From positions 18,687,041-18,751,040 of the forward strand of contig CM055093.1 of NCBI GenBank assembly GCA_029204225.1: 64,000 nucleotides of DNA, given 5' to 3'. Position numbers and translations under genes: made by a program. Shown here one piece after another: positions 50,180 to 59,859 of the stretch (position 1 is its first letter; every line of letters starts with the position of its first letter). The notes under the pieces were generated by a model. The model made no database searches. It saw nothing but the letters and a program-made list of their open reading frames with translations, and was not told where the DNA came from. The DNA is from Diphasiastrum complanatum (lineage: Eukaryota > Streptophyta > Lycopodiopsida > Lycopodiales > Lycopodiaceae).

Positions 50180-51180
50180 CTGTTCCATCATCTGAATTAC
50201 ACGTATATAGACTGACCACACCAATCACATAAATATAATTGGTCTTGTGGTAGTTGGATAGATTCTTTCTGTCGGACCATCCGCCATCTGGGAATTATCA
50301 GAGGAACTAAAGCTCAACGATGTTTTTATTTTAGCAAATACAGCTGACCAAAGGTGGCCGGTGAACTTCGGATCGCAATCGCTCATAATGTTGCTCAGTA
50401 ACTCGCAAAGTCTAAACAGACGTTCAACAAATATTTGAGCTAGATCAAAAGCTTTCACGATAGTTTTTACCAGAATAAATGCAACCAATTTGATAAGATG
50501 GTCGACAATTACCCAAATTGCATCATTTTGTTTATTCGTCCTTGGTAACCCAACCACAAAATCCAATAAAACTTTGATCATTTAGATTACTTCAACGTGA
50601 ACTTATTACCATACAAATAGCGTCTCCGTGGTTTTAAAGCATAAATTACAATGAAAAGCATTTTTTCTTGAAAAGTGTACTTGACTTGCACATTGGATAA
50701 CTTCTTACTCTCAAAAGCAACGGGCAATCCTCTTGTAAGATAGCAGGTCCAAAAGCCATATTACTTGCATCACTGTTAATGACGAGAAGGATATTTGAAT
50801 CTGCTATTCTCAACATGGGAGCCAACATAATTAGAAGCTTGACTTTTTGAAAACTCTCATTTCATTTAATCGGAGGGTTAGCCCTACCTTTCCAACTCTT
50901 CGCTCTTTTTAAAATATTATTAAGAGGAGCAGCAATTTTTGAATACTCTTCAATAAACTTTTGAAAGAACACTGCGAAACCCAAAAATGCCTCTCACAAG
51001 CAATTTTAGGAATTGGACATCCTAAAATTGTCTTTACCTTGTCTTTGTCAATCTTGATCCCCTCGACGGTGATCTTATGACCCAGGTGAAGAAGTTCCTT
51101 CTTAAATATCACACACACACACACGAGGAAAGTTTGCTCATTAGCAAACTTAAAAAATAAAATCCATGTGAGTTGGGCAA
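50180..51180 (-). mobile_element. Ty3/gypsy polyprotein fragment
   Basis: Right to left: the RT C-terminal motif LHLGHKITVEGIKIDKDKV (51,124-50,990), an RNase H start with LLVINSDASNMAFGPAILQ (50,828-50,740), and an integrase core with LLDFVVGLPRTNKQNDAIWV and VDHLIKLVAFI, then SNIMSDCDPKFTGHLW (50,581-50,350). RT followed by RNase H then integrase is gypsy order, unlike the copia elements here. Integrase Asp residues are seen in DFVVGLP and SDCDPKF. The segments are in different frames with gaps between them, and there are no LTRs, so it is a dead internal fragment. Confidence 0.88.
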
Positions 51181-51240
51181 TTCATTCTTGAGCACTTTTT
51201 GCAAATGTGGCAATAATCTCCTATTGACTATCTTAACACT

Positions 51241-51528
51241 TTGAGAAGTCTTGAGTGATTGGTCTATTTATAAGTAGCTTGACATTCTAATAGATCTTTA
51301 CCTCATCTTTTTCATACCTTTCACTACTTTCAATTACAATTGCTCATTTGCATTGAGTAGAAATTTCAATGTTCTAGCGGTGCGTTGAGAAGTCTTGAGT
51401 GATTGGTCTATTTATAAGTAGCTTGACATTCTAATAGATCTTTACCTCATCTTTTTCATACCTTTCACTACTTTCAATTACAATTGCTCATTTGCATTGA
51501 GTAGAAATTTCAATGTTCTAGCGGTGCG
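51241..51528 (+). repeat. 144-bp tandem duplication
   Basis: The segment 51,241-51,384 is repeated head to tail at 51,385-51,528. I saw no differences by eye. Each unit begins TTGAGAAGTCTTGAGTG and ends TTCTAGCGGTGCG. Confidence 0.95.
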
Positions 51529-52647
51529 TAATTTCATAATCCTTACAAACTTTTTGGGAGATTCCTCGTACTTTACGCTCAAGTCCAAATAGCTTGGTGG
51601 ACTAGTGAAATTTGACGCCGAAAGTTTGTTAACTAAGATTTGCATCTTGGCGTGGAATCTCCATATAGTGAACCAAGTGCCAAAATTTCAAGTGCATAAC
51701 CTTGGACATTCGGCTTAATAAGACTTCTTGTGTCATGCTATTGACTTCTACTTTGAATGTTTCAAAGCATGCTACAACTTAAAAAAACTATTCTATGATG
51801 ATACTCAAAGTCCTCATTACAACCCATGAAGAACCTAAATAAATCTTGATAACGTATCTCAATGTGTTTATTTTAAGCATGCAAAACTGAATTTTTAGCA
51901 AGGCGAATGCAGCTATAAACTTCATTATAATCTCTAAAAACCATTGTGCCTATATACTCCTTACTGTAACCAGAGGTTCCGAACACCAGTCAGTTTTGTA
52001 GAGTTCCGGATATTCCTAAAGGGATCTCCAACCATGACATGCACCAGGGTGTTTTATAACAAAATCTAAGAGCACCAAAACAGTTAATAGGCTAAAATCC
52101 ACTTGCTGCACATGGCACATCTTATACTCAAAATTGTGGAGATGGTTTAATGCATCTGTATTGAAACGCAATGAGCTATTATGTGAAGCATTAAGAAAGA
52201 CACGTGATGATTGATTCTTGTAAATATAGCATGCCTTTTGTAATATATTCCAAAATAGCACGGTAAGATGTGTACATGTGAACAAGAAGTTTGTAATTTC
52301 CGTTTCGCTTGTTTGATGCCTTGCAAGTATTCTAATAAACTTTTCTGAAGTTCACCAAAACAGCTGTGGTAGGAATGATCCAATGCTGTCCTTCTGTCCT
52401 GATAACACGTTCACAACCGTAATGTGGAATGATTCAAAACTATCCTTCTCTCCTGATAACACGATCAGCAGGTGCATCTCCTTCACAACCCTGATGTAAA
52501 GGACATTCACCTCTTCTTGAATTGACAGGACCTCACACTGAAGAAAATATATGTATCTCTACATCAATGCATACTCACAAGGTTTTGTCCAACCTGTGTG
52601 GCTATTTCACGAAACACTTTCATGTTCCCGCTGAAACAAAACTGATT
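51529..52647. other. 3' flank of the TOM1-like gene, no other gene seen
   Basis: No coding region is recognised. The part nearest 52,647 should hold the 3' untranslated region of the - strand TOM1-like gene. Confidence 0.45.
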
Positions 52648-53800
52648 TTAATTAATGGTAGTGTAAACAGGTGATATACGTCGTGGTGGCAGCTTCCGAA
52701 GAATGAAAAGGATAAGCGCAGAAGGAATAATCTCCACAACCTGAACAAAGCATCCAAAGTCTTCTAATGAGATTTTCATGCCTTGATCATTTTGCATAAT
52801 AAAGTCACCTATATTTTACACCACGATTATGATAATTCTGTTTCGAAGATCAAGCACTACAAATAAATCTATTCAAATAACATCTTAAATATAGACAAGT
52901 GAATGTGCACGTTTGTGCACCCCCAAAGAGCACATTCAAATGTTCATGCACACAAAATGGCAATGAAATAAGCGTCCTTCATGCTTCTACAAGTAGCTTA
53001 TAAGATATGATCAATGCCTACCACATAATAGATCACGTTCAGCAGGGGATGGTCAAGAATATCCAAGTCTGCCTTCTTATCGATTGTTGAAAAAGCTATC
53101 TGTCAATTTGATGAATAGGTTGATTCAGAACATCTCATAGAAGAATGAGGGTAGAATATTACTAAAGAGAACAATTTATTGGCACTTGGATGAAAGTTTA
53201 TTGTTACGCATCAATTTGTACAAAATCGAAACCCAAATTGGAGATAACCTGGAGAAAAATCTTCCTCTACTCATCTTTCATGCAAACATATCCAAAAGTC
53301 CGACAAGCTCAGTGGCTTACCATGAAAGATCTTATTGTGAAGCATATGAAGCAAATACTTGTCACCAAACCCACCTATCAAGTTCAGAACAAAAATTTCC
53401 ATTAAAGGTTCAAAGTTCAAACTTTGTACCCATCACAAATCGTCAAAATTCAAGTCCAAAAAATCTGAGAAATATGATTCAGATCAATCATTACTAACCT
53501 CGCGAAGCTTCTTTTGACGGCCCCTAGATTCGATTGGAAATCTCCTTAACATGAAGTATAATCTACATGTGCCAAAAAGCCATTAGTTAGTTCATATATA
53601 GTCAAGACATGAAAGATAAAATCTACTTTCAGAGCATAGATAATCTTCAGCACGTGATATAGACCAGAAAAAGGACTTAAGGAAAAAATGATCTATTCAG
53701 CATCAGCACATATAACATGCACGATCTTTCACAACAAAAAAAGTTGAGCTGCACCTTCCTCCATGCAAAAGAAAAGCGATTGCAGTGACAAAGAAAACAC
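52648..53800 (-). CDS. TOM1: TOM1/TOM3-like multipass membrane protein, last five exons
   Basis: Five small exons on the - strand join in phase: 53,755-53,800, 53,499-53,562, 53,321-53,374, 53,022-53,099 and 52,648-52,740 (TAA at 52,648-52,650). They give VFFVTAIAFLLHGGR, LYFMLRRFPIESRGRQKK, VGLVTSICFICFTIRSFM, DLDILDHPLLNVIYY and VVEIIPSALILFILRKLPPR. These match the C-terminal third of plant TOM1 family proteins (DUF1084), tonoplast proteins with several membrane helices that tobamoviruses use as host factors for replication; the normal role is less clear. Splice borders are GT-AG. The upstream exons, about two thirds of the protein, are not found before the GC-rich patch at 54.3 kb. The gene is either cut off or continues past the repeats. 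Confidence 0.87.
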
Positions 53801-54300
53801 CTGCAAATATTGCAATAAAGCATGAAATCAATCAGAAGCTTCATGCATTCAACATGTGACATGTAACACATCATCTTACTAACACTAAATATGTTACTGT
53901 ATCAGCCTATTTCCTTCTTAACATGCAATTAACAATCATAAGAGGATTTAATTATTCATTATACTGGAAGACTGTGGCCACTACGGTCCAAGACTAAGGT
54001 GGAACCTCTATTTTACAGTCATTGCCTCAGCATGATTAAATATTGACTACTGCAAAAAACTTACAACTGAATCATATCTGCAATTGCGAGATAATAAAAA
54101 TAAACAAGACTATGTTGACAATCCACTTTTTGTTTCCTTGTTGCAATTTGACAACTCAAATAGCTGCCAAAGGCAATTTGCGCTGAAGGAGACCATTCAG
54201 GTTGAAAACCATTGTGCAAATGACATTCTCAAGAATGCAGGTAATTGCATGCTGTGGCCATCACTGACAGTCAGGTCTGATTGACCAAAATACATGCATA
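53801..54300. other. intron or flank of the TOM1-like gene
   Basis: The exon at 53,755-53,800 needs an upstream donor in phase 1, so this stretch should be intron. I looked for the preceding membrane-helix exon here on the - strand and did not see it. Confidence 0.45.
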
Positions 54301-54495
54301 TAAACAGAGTCGGAGACATGAGGGTCCGGGCTGGACGCGGCCTTTTCGCGTCCGCGTCTGGCGCCCGGACCTGGACGCGCCCAACCCCCAGGCGCGGGGT
54401 CGGACGCGTCCTTTTTTTTTTTTTGACACTGGATGTGTCCAGTGTTCGGACGCGGACGCGTCCGGGACCCGGACGCATATTTTTTTTTCAAAAAA
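54301..54495. repeat. GC-rich patch of GGACGCG-type motifs between homopolymer runs
   Basis: About 110 bp rich in GGACGCG and its complement CGCGTCC, followed by a T run, GACACTGGATGTGTCCAGTG (a 20-bp near-palindrome), more GGACGCG, then a T run and an A run. It contrasts sharply with the AT-rich surroundings. It may be a small retroposon or an expanded short repeat. Confidence 0.7.
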
Positions 54496-54520
54496 AAAAA
54501 AGAGGGCTCTGACCGTGCTC

Positions 54521-54523
<3 letters not shown>

Positions 54524-54583
<60 letters not shown>

Positions 54584-54720
54584 TGAGAGTTTGAGAGAGA
54601 GAGAGAGAGAGAAGAGATATGGTGAGAGTTTGAGAGAGAGATATATGGTGAGAGTTTGAGAGAGAGAGACGGAGAGATAGAGAGATATACATGGTGAGAG
54701 AAAGAGAGAGGTGAGGTGTA
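54524..54720 (+). repeat. (GA)n microsatellite with TGGTGAGAGTTTGA interruptions
   Basis: A GA array at 54,524-54,580 is followed by several units of ATGGTGAGAGTTTGAGAGAGAG up to about 54,715. This suggests array growth followed by duplication of an interrupted unit. Confidence 0.92.
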
Positions 54721-54801
54721 CATGTGGGTGTGTGCGTGTGTTATGATTTGTGTGCGTGTCTGAGGAATAGATTAGGGTGTGTGCTTGGGTTTAGGATATA
54801 G

Positions 54802-54803
<2 letters not shown>

Positions 54804-54859
<56 letters not shown>

Positions 54860-54874
54860 AAGAAAGAAAGAAAG
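54804..54874 (+). repeat. (GA)n and (GAAA)n array at the LINE 3' end
   Basis: GA units at 54,804-54,856 pass into GAAA units up to 54,873. In LINE orientation this is a (TTTC)n(TC)n tail directly after the AATAAAG signal at 54,875-54,881. Confidence 0.92.
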
Positions 54875-55060
54875 CTTTATTAATGTCTTTTCCATGCCAA
54901 AAGGCATATAAGACTAATGAAGTACATGTCAAGAGTGTGGTAACCATGGGAGCGTATAAAAGGTCTCTAAAACTGTAATAAAGAAAACATCTAGTACAGT
55001 TAAAGTACACGTATGTGAGTGTGTCTGTGCATAATAATCATATATATCGATGTCCAGATG

Positions 55061-55975
55061 TCAAGACTGTATTGTGCTGCTGCTGCTGTAAAAGGATGTA
55101 ATGTGAGCCACAGCATGAGAAGGCACTGGAGCCTGCCGGCGTCGTCTATGAGCATGAGCATGTGTAGTAGTACGTCTCTGCATAGGATGTCTGGTGATCC
55201 TGGTAGTAACGTGATGGTGAGAAGTACACTGTCTTTGATCTCTATGGGAATGCGAGCGGCTATCATCAGCGGCATAATCCTGGTCCTCATGCGCTAAGTC
55301 ACGCGGTCTCCGCCTAGTAAAGAATGAAGTGATTAATGGCTGTGAGGTAGAATGCTGGGGTGTCCCGTATAAATCTCTCCGTAGGATGAACATCTCACGT
55401 GCCATCAGGGCGACACGTCGTGGGTCCTCATAGGCAATGAGAGAGCGTAGAGTGGTAGGCATGTCTCGAAACAGGCAATGATATCGTCCTCTGATCTCAT
55501 TGTATACAGGGCAGCTGAAGATAAAGTGCTCCTCAAACTCCACCTCACCTATGGTCCGGTAGAAAGCTGGCTTAACCCCTAACTGGTGGCACCAAGTCCG
55601 CTCTAGATATGCACGATAGAGGAATCGTCTGATATACTGATGGGTGCCTGAGGGAAGCTCTATGATAGAGATACCAAATGACTCGAGTAGGAGGTGAGAT
55701 GCCTGAGAGAACCATGATAATTTGTAGCCCTGATCACAAAGGCGTTGTGAGGAGGATAGTGCAATCTGTATGTATCGTCTGTCTATCTCTGGTAACGCCT
55801 GTATCCTCTGTATATAAGTAATGAGCTGGAAAGCTGCCTCGATCCGTATAGGTGGAACTGCGAACTCGGCCAGGAGATTCTCATGTGGAACAGAAGGCTT
55901 CGCTCTGTAGTCGTGAAAGACTGGCTCAGTGTGAAGAGGGGAGACCTCGGGAAGATCGAAGTGGATGTGGAGCAT
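55061..55975 (-). pseudogene. LINE ORF2 C-terminal region
   Basis: A frame of 304 codons. It contains RIEAAFQLITYIQRIQALPE, then WCHQLGVKPAFYRTIGEVEF and EEHFIFSCPVYNEIRGRYH. A Cys, a Glu-Glu-His and a Cys-Pro-x-Tyr in this order are typical of the zinc-binding region behind LINE reverse transcriptases. The last 90 residues are rich in Arg, His and Ser. There is no RT upstream in the same frame. Confidence 0.75.
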
Positions 55976-56913
55976 GGTTACGTGAATAGGTTACAGTCTG
56001 ATGAAGAGAGCGACACTCGGTATCGTACCATGGGGGGTGCAACGGTTGAGGTGTTCATCGAGTCTTTTTGGGATGGGGTTTTGTAGGGAGGGATAGTGAT
56101 GCAACTGTGTGGAGAGAGGTAGTGAGAAATGCAGCCTGGGTGTCGACTGGACTGTCATGAGGAAGCATGGGCAGTGTAGAAGAATGAGTGGGTGGAAGGT
56201 GGCCAATATCGAAGGAGAGAAATGAGTGATTAGAAAGGGTGGTAGGGGAAACGTGGAAGTCAGAGACTATGGGTACAAAGGATGGTGACCCCATGAGGTA
56301 GTCAACGACACTATGTCCTCCACTGTGAGGGTGGCATGTATAACTGTCTGAATGTGGCCAGCAGGGTAAGCCATTATAAATGGCTAGCTCATGTGCCTCT
56401 CCAAACTGCAATAAGTGCTCACCATATGAAGTAGTAGGTCCCAAACTGTCCGCGGAGGTCCTGGTAACCCCAAGCATATCACTGTCAAGGGCACGAACAC
56501 GTAGCTGATCAGTGGTGTCAAAGAACTCTGTCTGCCTCGAGGATGTCCGGGCATTAAAATCCCCGGTGAGGAGAATATGCCCTCGCTCTGAGAATCTGAT
56601 ATGGAGATCCAATACCCTCAGCAAAAGACGAGGACTTTGGCGGAAAGTAACATGCTGCAATAAACAGATCTCTATCCAGACCAATATCCTGGCCCACGAT
56701 GCGAGTCCACATGTAGCGGGCCTGCTCATCATGCCGGATGAAGTCAATACTAGGATGTAGAGTCTCTCTATACAAGTAGGCGACCCCACCTGAACCTCGG
56801 CCGCTGGCAAATCTAGTCTCTCGTCGGAATACTGAGTCCCATCTATATCCAAGAAACGAAGGAAGTCCTCGCTGTGGACTCTCGTGACCCCAGGCACCCC
56901 AAATCCCTAGCAC
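55976..56913 (-). pseudogene. LINE ORF2 endonuclease (AP type, broken)
   Basis: The segments lie in two frames. One has ETRFASGRGSGGVAYLYRE, MWTRIVGQDIG and LFIAACYFPPKSS; the other has LLTGDFNARTSSRQTEF, TTSYGEHLLQFGEAHELAIY, VVDYLMGS and SNHSFLSFDIG. These correspond to the nuclease blocks GDFNA, IDYL and SDHxPL. The first block, with the metal-binding Asn and Glu, is missing or altered at the start. After the endonuclease, PWYDTECRSLHQ marks the usual exit toward RT, but C-terminal sequence follows within about 60 codons. In a live element the enzyme would nick the target DNA to prime integration. Confidence 0.82.
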
Positions 56914-57835
56914 TGGGAGCTGCTAGGCGCACCATCAAGAAAGCGCACCCGTCCATCTCGATAAATGACTCGTCTGCCAGACTCGCGGGCTGCCTGAAAG
57001 GCCGTACGCCTCTCCTCTACCTGGATATATGTGAGGTCATCATCCATATAGATAATGGTGCCGCGTAGCTTAGCCCTGCACCGTAAAGCATCTCGACGAC
57101 TCTCTAGGGAAGTAAAATGGATAATGAGTGTGGCTGCATCTCTAGTGGTCCTCCATGCGGTATCTAACCCATCTGTCCTGTGCCCGAGAGTGGTGTCAAG
57201 AAAGCGTCTGGCTTCAGCCAAAGCATCCTATATATCCGGGATCCCACGAACTCTAATGTTGTGGGCTTTTTGGTCTCGAGATTTCTCTTCCGAGTGGCTG
57301 AGATAACTGAGGAGATGGGAGCGCTTGGTTGGTGCCTTTTTTCAGAACCGATGCCCAAGAGCGGGCCTCTTCTTGCTGCTTCTCAATCCTGGTGTATCAT
57401 ATTGGTGGTGGATTCCGAAGTTGCAGCCTGCTTGATCCCAATGGATTGTTCGAGTGATGCGACTTTGGACTGCAACAAGTTCTTCTCATTAATCAAAGAG
57501 GTAACCGTTCCTTTCAGCTGTGAGATTTCTTGTCGTAGGATCTTGAAATCGGCCTTGATTTGATCGATCTGCCAAGAGGAAAAAAGCTCGGTTGATTTGG
57601 AGGGCGTATATGGAATACTTGTTGTAGATTTTGGCACCGGGAGGGAAGAGGAGCTAGCGCTGATCGGGGTGGGGAGGGTGGGAACAGAGTCGGGAGAAAA
57701 CGGTGGGATCAGTGGGCACAAGCGAGCAAGATTTGTTGCCACGCAAGCAGACTGCTCTGCATGCGTAGCATGGGGGGGGTGCCGCCTCAGCAGGCAGTGT
57801 TGCCTGCGTGGCAGGCAGCACTGCCACCTCAGCAA
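56907..57835 (-). pseudogene. LINE ORF1: coiled coil, RRM and C-terminal domain
   Basis: The first part (57,590-57,440) is a heptad-like coiled coil, IKADFKILRQEISQLKGTV. A frame break follows near 57,380. Then AHNIRVRGIPDI, the entry of an L1 ORF1p-type RRM, is followed by a TAG and ALAEARRFLDTTLG. The RRM end, TLIIHFTSLESRRDAL, and a C-terminal domain with DDDLTYIQVEERR and VIYRDGRVRFLDG complete the layout. This order is that of the trimeric RNA-binding ORF1p known from vertebrate L1 elements. Plant L1 ORF1 proteins more often show an RRM with CCHC knuckles. Assignment is by motif order and spacing. Confidence 0.72.
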
Positions 57836-58235
57836 CGTGGGTAGGCAAAGTCAGGTCGGCAGGGGGGGCGGGGGGGGGGGGGGGACAGATCAGCAAGGGG
57901 GTGGGTAGCAGCATGGATAGGTAGATCAGTGAGGGAGTAGCGTGGGTAGGCAGCATCGGGGCAGGCGGATCAGGGGTAGACAGATCAGGGGAAGCAGGCA
58001 GACCAGTAGGCAGCCCTTTGCCAATAGGCAGAACCGCGAGGGGGGGATGCGATGGCAGGTCCGAGAGGGAAGGGGTAGTCGCGAGGGGGGGAGTAGTTAG
58101 ATCAGCAAGGGGGGGGGGGGTAGACAGCATGATGAGGTGCGATGACAGATCCGAGAGGGGGGGAGTAGTTAGATCAGTGAGGGGGGGGAAAGGGAGGTGG
58201 TAGCGAGGGTAGGGAGGAAGCGCGATGAGAGAGAG
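57836..58235. repeat. G-rich degenerate minisatellite
   Basis: About 400 bp of repeated GGTAGGCAG, AGATCAG and GAGGGGGGG-like units of roughly 25-45 bp with many runs of 5 to 14 G on the + strand. Six-frame translation gives Pro- and Leu-rich artefacts on the - strand. G-quadruplex formation is plausible. Confidence 0.85.
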
Positions 58236-58300
58236 AGAGAGAGATAATAGATTTGTGTTCTTTTGTGTGTGTGTGTGTGTGTGAGAGTAAGAGAGAGAGG
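58222..58300 (+). repeat. GA and GT microsatellites
   Basis: A short GA run (about 58,228-58,244) and a GT run (about 58,264-58,282), with GA again up to 58,299. They sit between the G-rich repeat and the small reading frame. Confidence 0.85.
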
Positions 58301-58301
58301 T

Positions 58302-58694
58302 ATGGAACATCGCCAACGCCACTCCCAGCAACCACGCGAGCCAACAAACAGGGAAATAGGACAAAGGCTACGGCTACGGCGCCAAAGAGAGCGTGAGGAG
58401 TGGGAGGCGAACGCTAGGGCCTTTGAAGAAGAAACCAACCAGGAGATGACAAGAATGGCGTTTGAGGGCAGCGAGCTAAGAGGTGAGGAGCTAGCGGCAG
58501 CAATGGCAGACTATTCTCGCCGACTGAAAGAGTGGGCGGACGAGATGTTTTGACTGGGCGAAGAGGCTACTCCGGAAACTGAGTATCCGGCTCCTCCTAC
58601 TGTACTTGGCCACGCACCTCGTGACGGAGCGCCTCGCAATGATGGGGCGAGGAGGAGCGGCACAAGCCATAACGAATCTGTTGGATCCTCGTAG
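58302..58694 (+). pseudogene. small unknown reading frame, one internal stop
   Basis: From the ATG at 58,302 the frame runs 130 codons to TAG at 58,692 with a single TGA at codon 84. It is rich in Arg, Glu and Gln: RLRLRRQREREEWEANARAF, then LAAAMADYSRRLKEWADEMF, suggesting a helical or coiled-coil protein. After the TGA it continues in frame (EATPETEYPAPPT). Two copies of CGTATGTGGCGG/CATATGTGGCGG follow near 58,720 and 58,808. I do not recognise the family. The GA arrays on both sides suggest a mobile unit. Confidence 0.4.
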
Positions 58695-58973
58695 GGATGT
58701 TAAGACTAAACAAGGTCCAGTCGTATGTGGCGGACTCTTTCTATGTAATTTTTGGCAGTAAATGAGGCAGCATATAGTTAGACATTAGTTTACAAACAGA
58801 CCCAGCCATATGTGGCGGGATGCGTAATGTTTTTTTTATACATCTCTTAAAAAATGTACAATATGTTTTTTTGCGCAACATGCGCCTAGTTTTGTGAAAC
58901 GCAATCTTTGTACTCTTAACATCATGTATGTATGTGTTTAACATATGTAATATCAGTAATGAGCTGAAAATCA

Positions 58974-58997
58974 GAGAGAGAGAGAGAGAGAGAGAGA
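58974..58997 (+). repeat. short (GA)n microsatellite
   Basis: About 12 GA units. Just downstream, GAGAGGCAGGATA occurs twice (near 59,078 and 59,099). Confidence 0.88.
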
Positions 58998-59342
58998 AAG
59001 CTATTGAAGTTCATCCGGGGAGAAACCGATCTCATCCTATAAGACATAGTAGTGTGTACGTTTAGGGTTTAGCTTTAGAGAGGCAGGATAGTAAGCATAG
59101 AGAGGCAGGATACTACGTTGGGTCTCAACATATTTCTCAGCTTCAAGCCATTCTGCAGAGTCTAGCTCCGCTTTTTCTTGGTACTCCAAGACCTTCTCTT
59201 CCTCGGCAGGAATTCCACTGATTGGAAACTAGTGGGTGTTGTCTCTGAAAGCTCACCAACAACGTTTGACGTGGAAACCGTGAGGAGGAACAATTACTGA
59301 CATGGTAAAATTCTTGAGTACATAAAGGCGACACAACTACTA

Positions 59343-59552
59343 TCATCTCCATGCACTGGAAGGACCTTTTTGAAAATTGCTTTCTTGCAAAGCTTCCTGG
59401 CCAAATATCCAGATGAAAGGGTATTGATCATTGCCCCAAAAGAAATGCTGCTTCCTTGGGTGTCCAAGTTCAAGAAATGGGCAGTGAAGCCAAACCTGAC
59501 TACCCTAAACCAGTATGAAGCCCATAAAACTGCCTTTCAAACTGTGTTCTGA
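59343..59552 (+). pseudogene. SNF2-family ATPase fragment, CLSY/DRD1-like
   Basis: The frame reads SSPCTGRTFLKIAFLQSFL, then ERVLIIAPKEMLLPWVSKFK and KWAV, ending at TGA at 59,550. It matches motifs I and Ia of the SNF2 ATPases of the CLASSY/DRD1 group, remodellers that act in plant RNA-directed DNA methylation. The Walker A motif, usually GTGKT, is CTGRT here, losing both a Gly and the ATP-binding Lys. Only about 70 residues remain and no later helicase motif follows, so this is a gene fragment, perhaps carried here by a transposon. Confidence 0.68.
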
Positions 59553-59633
59553 TTGCAAAACATGCTCAAACTGACTTTCACTTACACCGTCCCTATCATA
59601 TTTCCCCGGCCTCAAGATCACTTGCAATTTCAA

Positions 59634-59793
59634 TGTACGTTATATGAAGGACTTTTGGGGGTGCCCTACATTTAGTAAGTGGTTAACCTTAGGATTTGGT
59701 GGCATTTGGCCACATCCAGGTAGAGTACTTAGATGCTCATTGTGTATTCCAAACAGTTTGGCTAAAAATTGCTCTCCATTGCTCTTGTTGTTG

Positions 59794-59859
<66 letters not shown>

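Larger units (their letters stand above)
54875..57835 (-). mobile_element. L1-type LINE with RT deleted
   Basis: Right to left: an ORF1 with coiled coil, RRM and C-terminal domain (57,835-56,907), an ORF2 endonuclease (56,913-56,055), then directly the ORF2 C-terminal region with a zinc-knuckle-like motif (55,975-55,061), and an AATAAAG signal at 54,881-54,875 followed by a simple-repeat tail. The whole reverse transcriptase, normally between the endonuclease and the C-terminus, is absent. Frameshifts and stops occur in every part. No flanking target duplication was found. A relic of the same kind of endonuclease lies in HK1 intron 3. Confidence 0.85.

Noticed and set aside
51110-51123. CACACACACACACA as a regulatory element
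   Set aside because: A short CA microsatellite inside dead gypsy sequence, with nothing else to suggest function.
53186-53497. + strand frame of 103 codons within the TOM1-like gene
   Set aside because: It overlaps a clear - strand TOM1-like exon (53,321-53,374) and its composition shows no domain.
54261-54723. Several overlapping open frames in the GC-rich and GA-rich region
   Set aside because: High GC and simple repeats remove stops. The translations are low-complexity and mutually overlapping on both strands.
57597-58438. Pro/Leu-rich - strand and Gly-rich + strand frames of 100-236 codons
   Set aside because: They translate the G-rich minisatellite and CT/GT repeats. Composition follows the DNA repeat and shows no domain.
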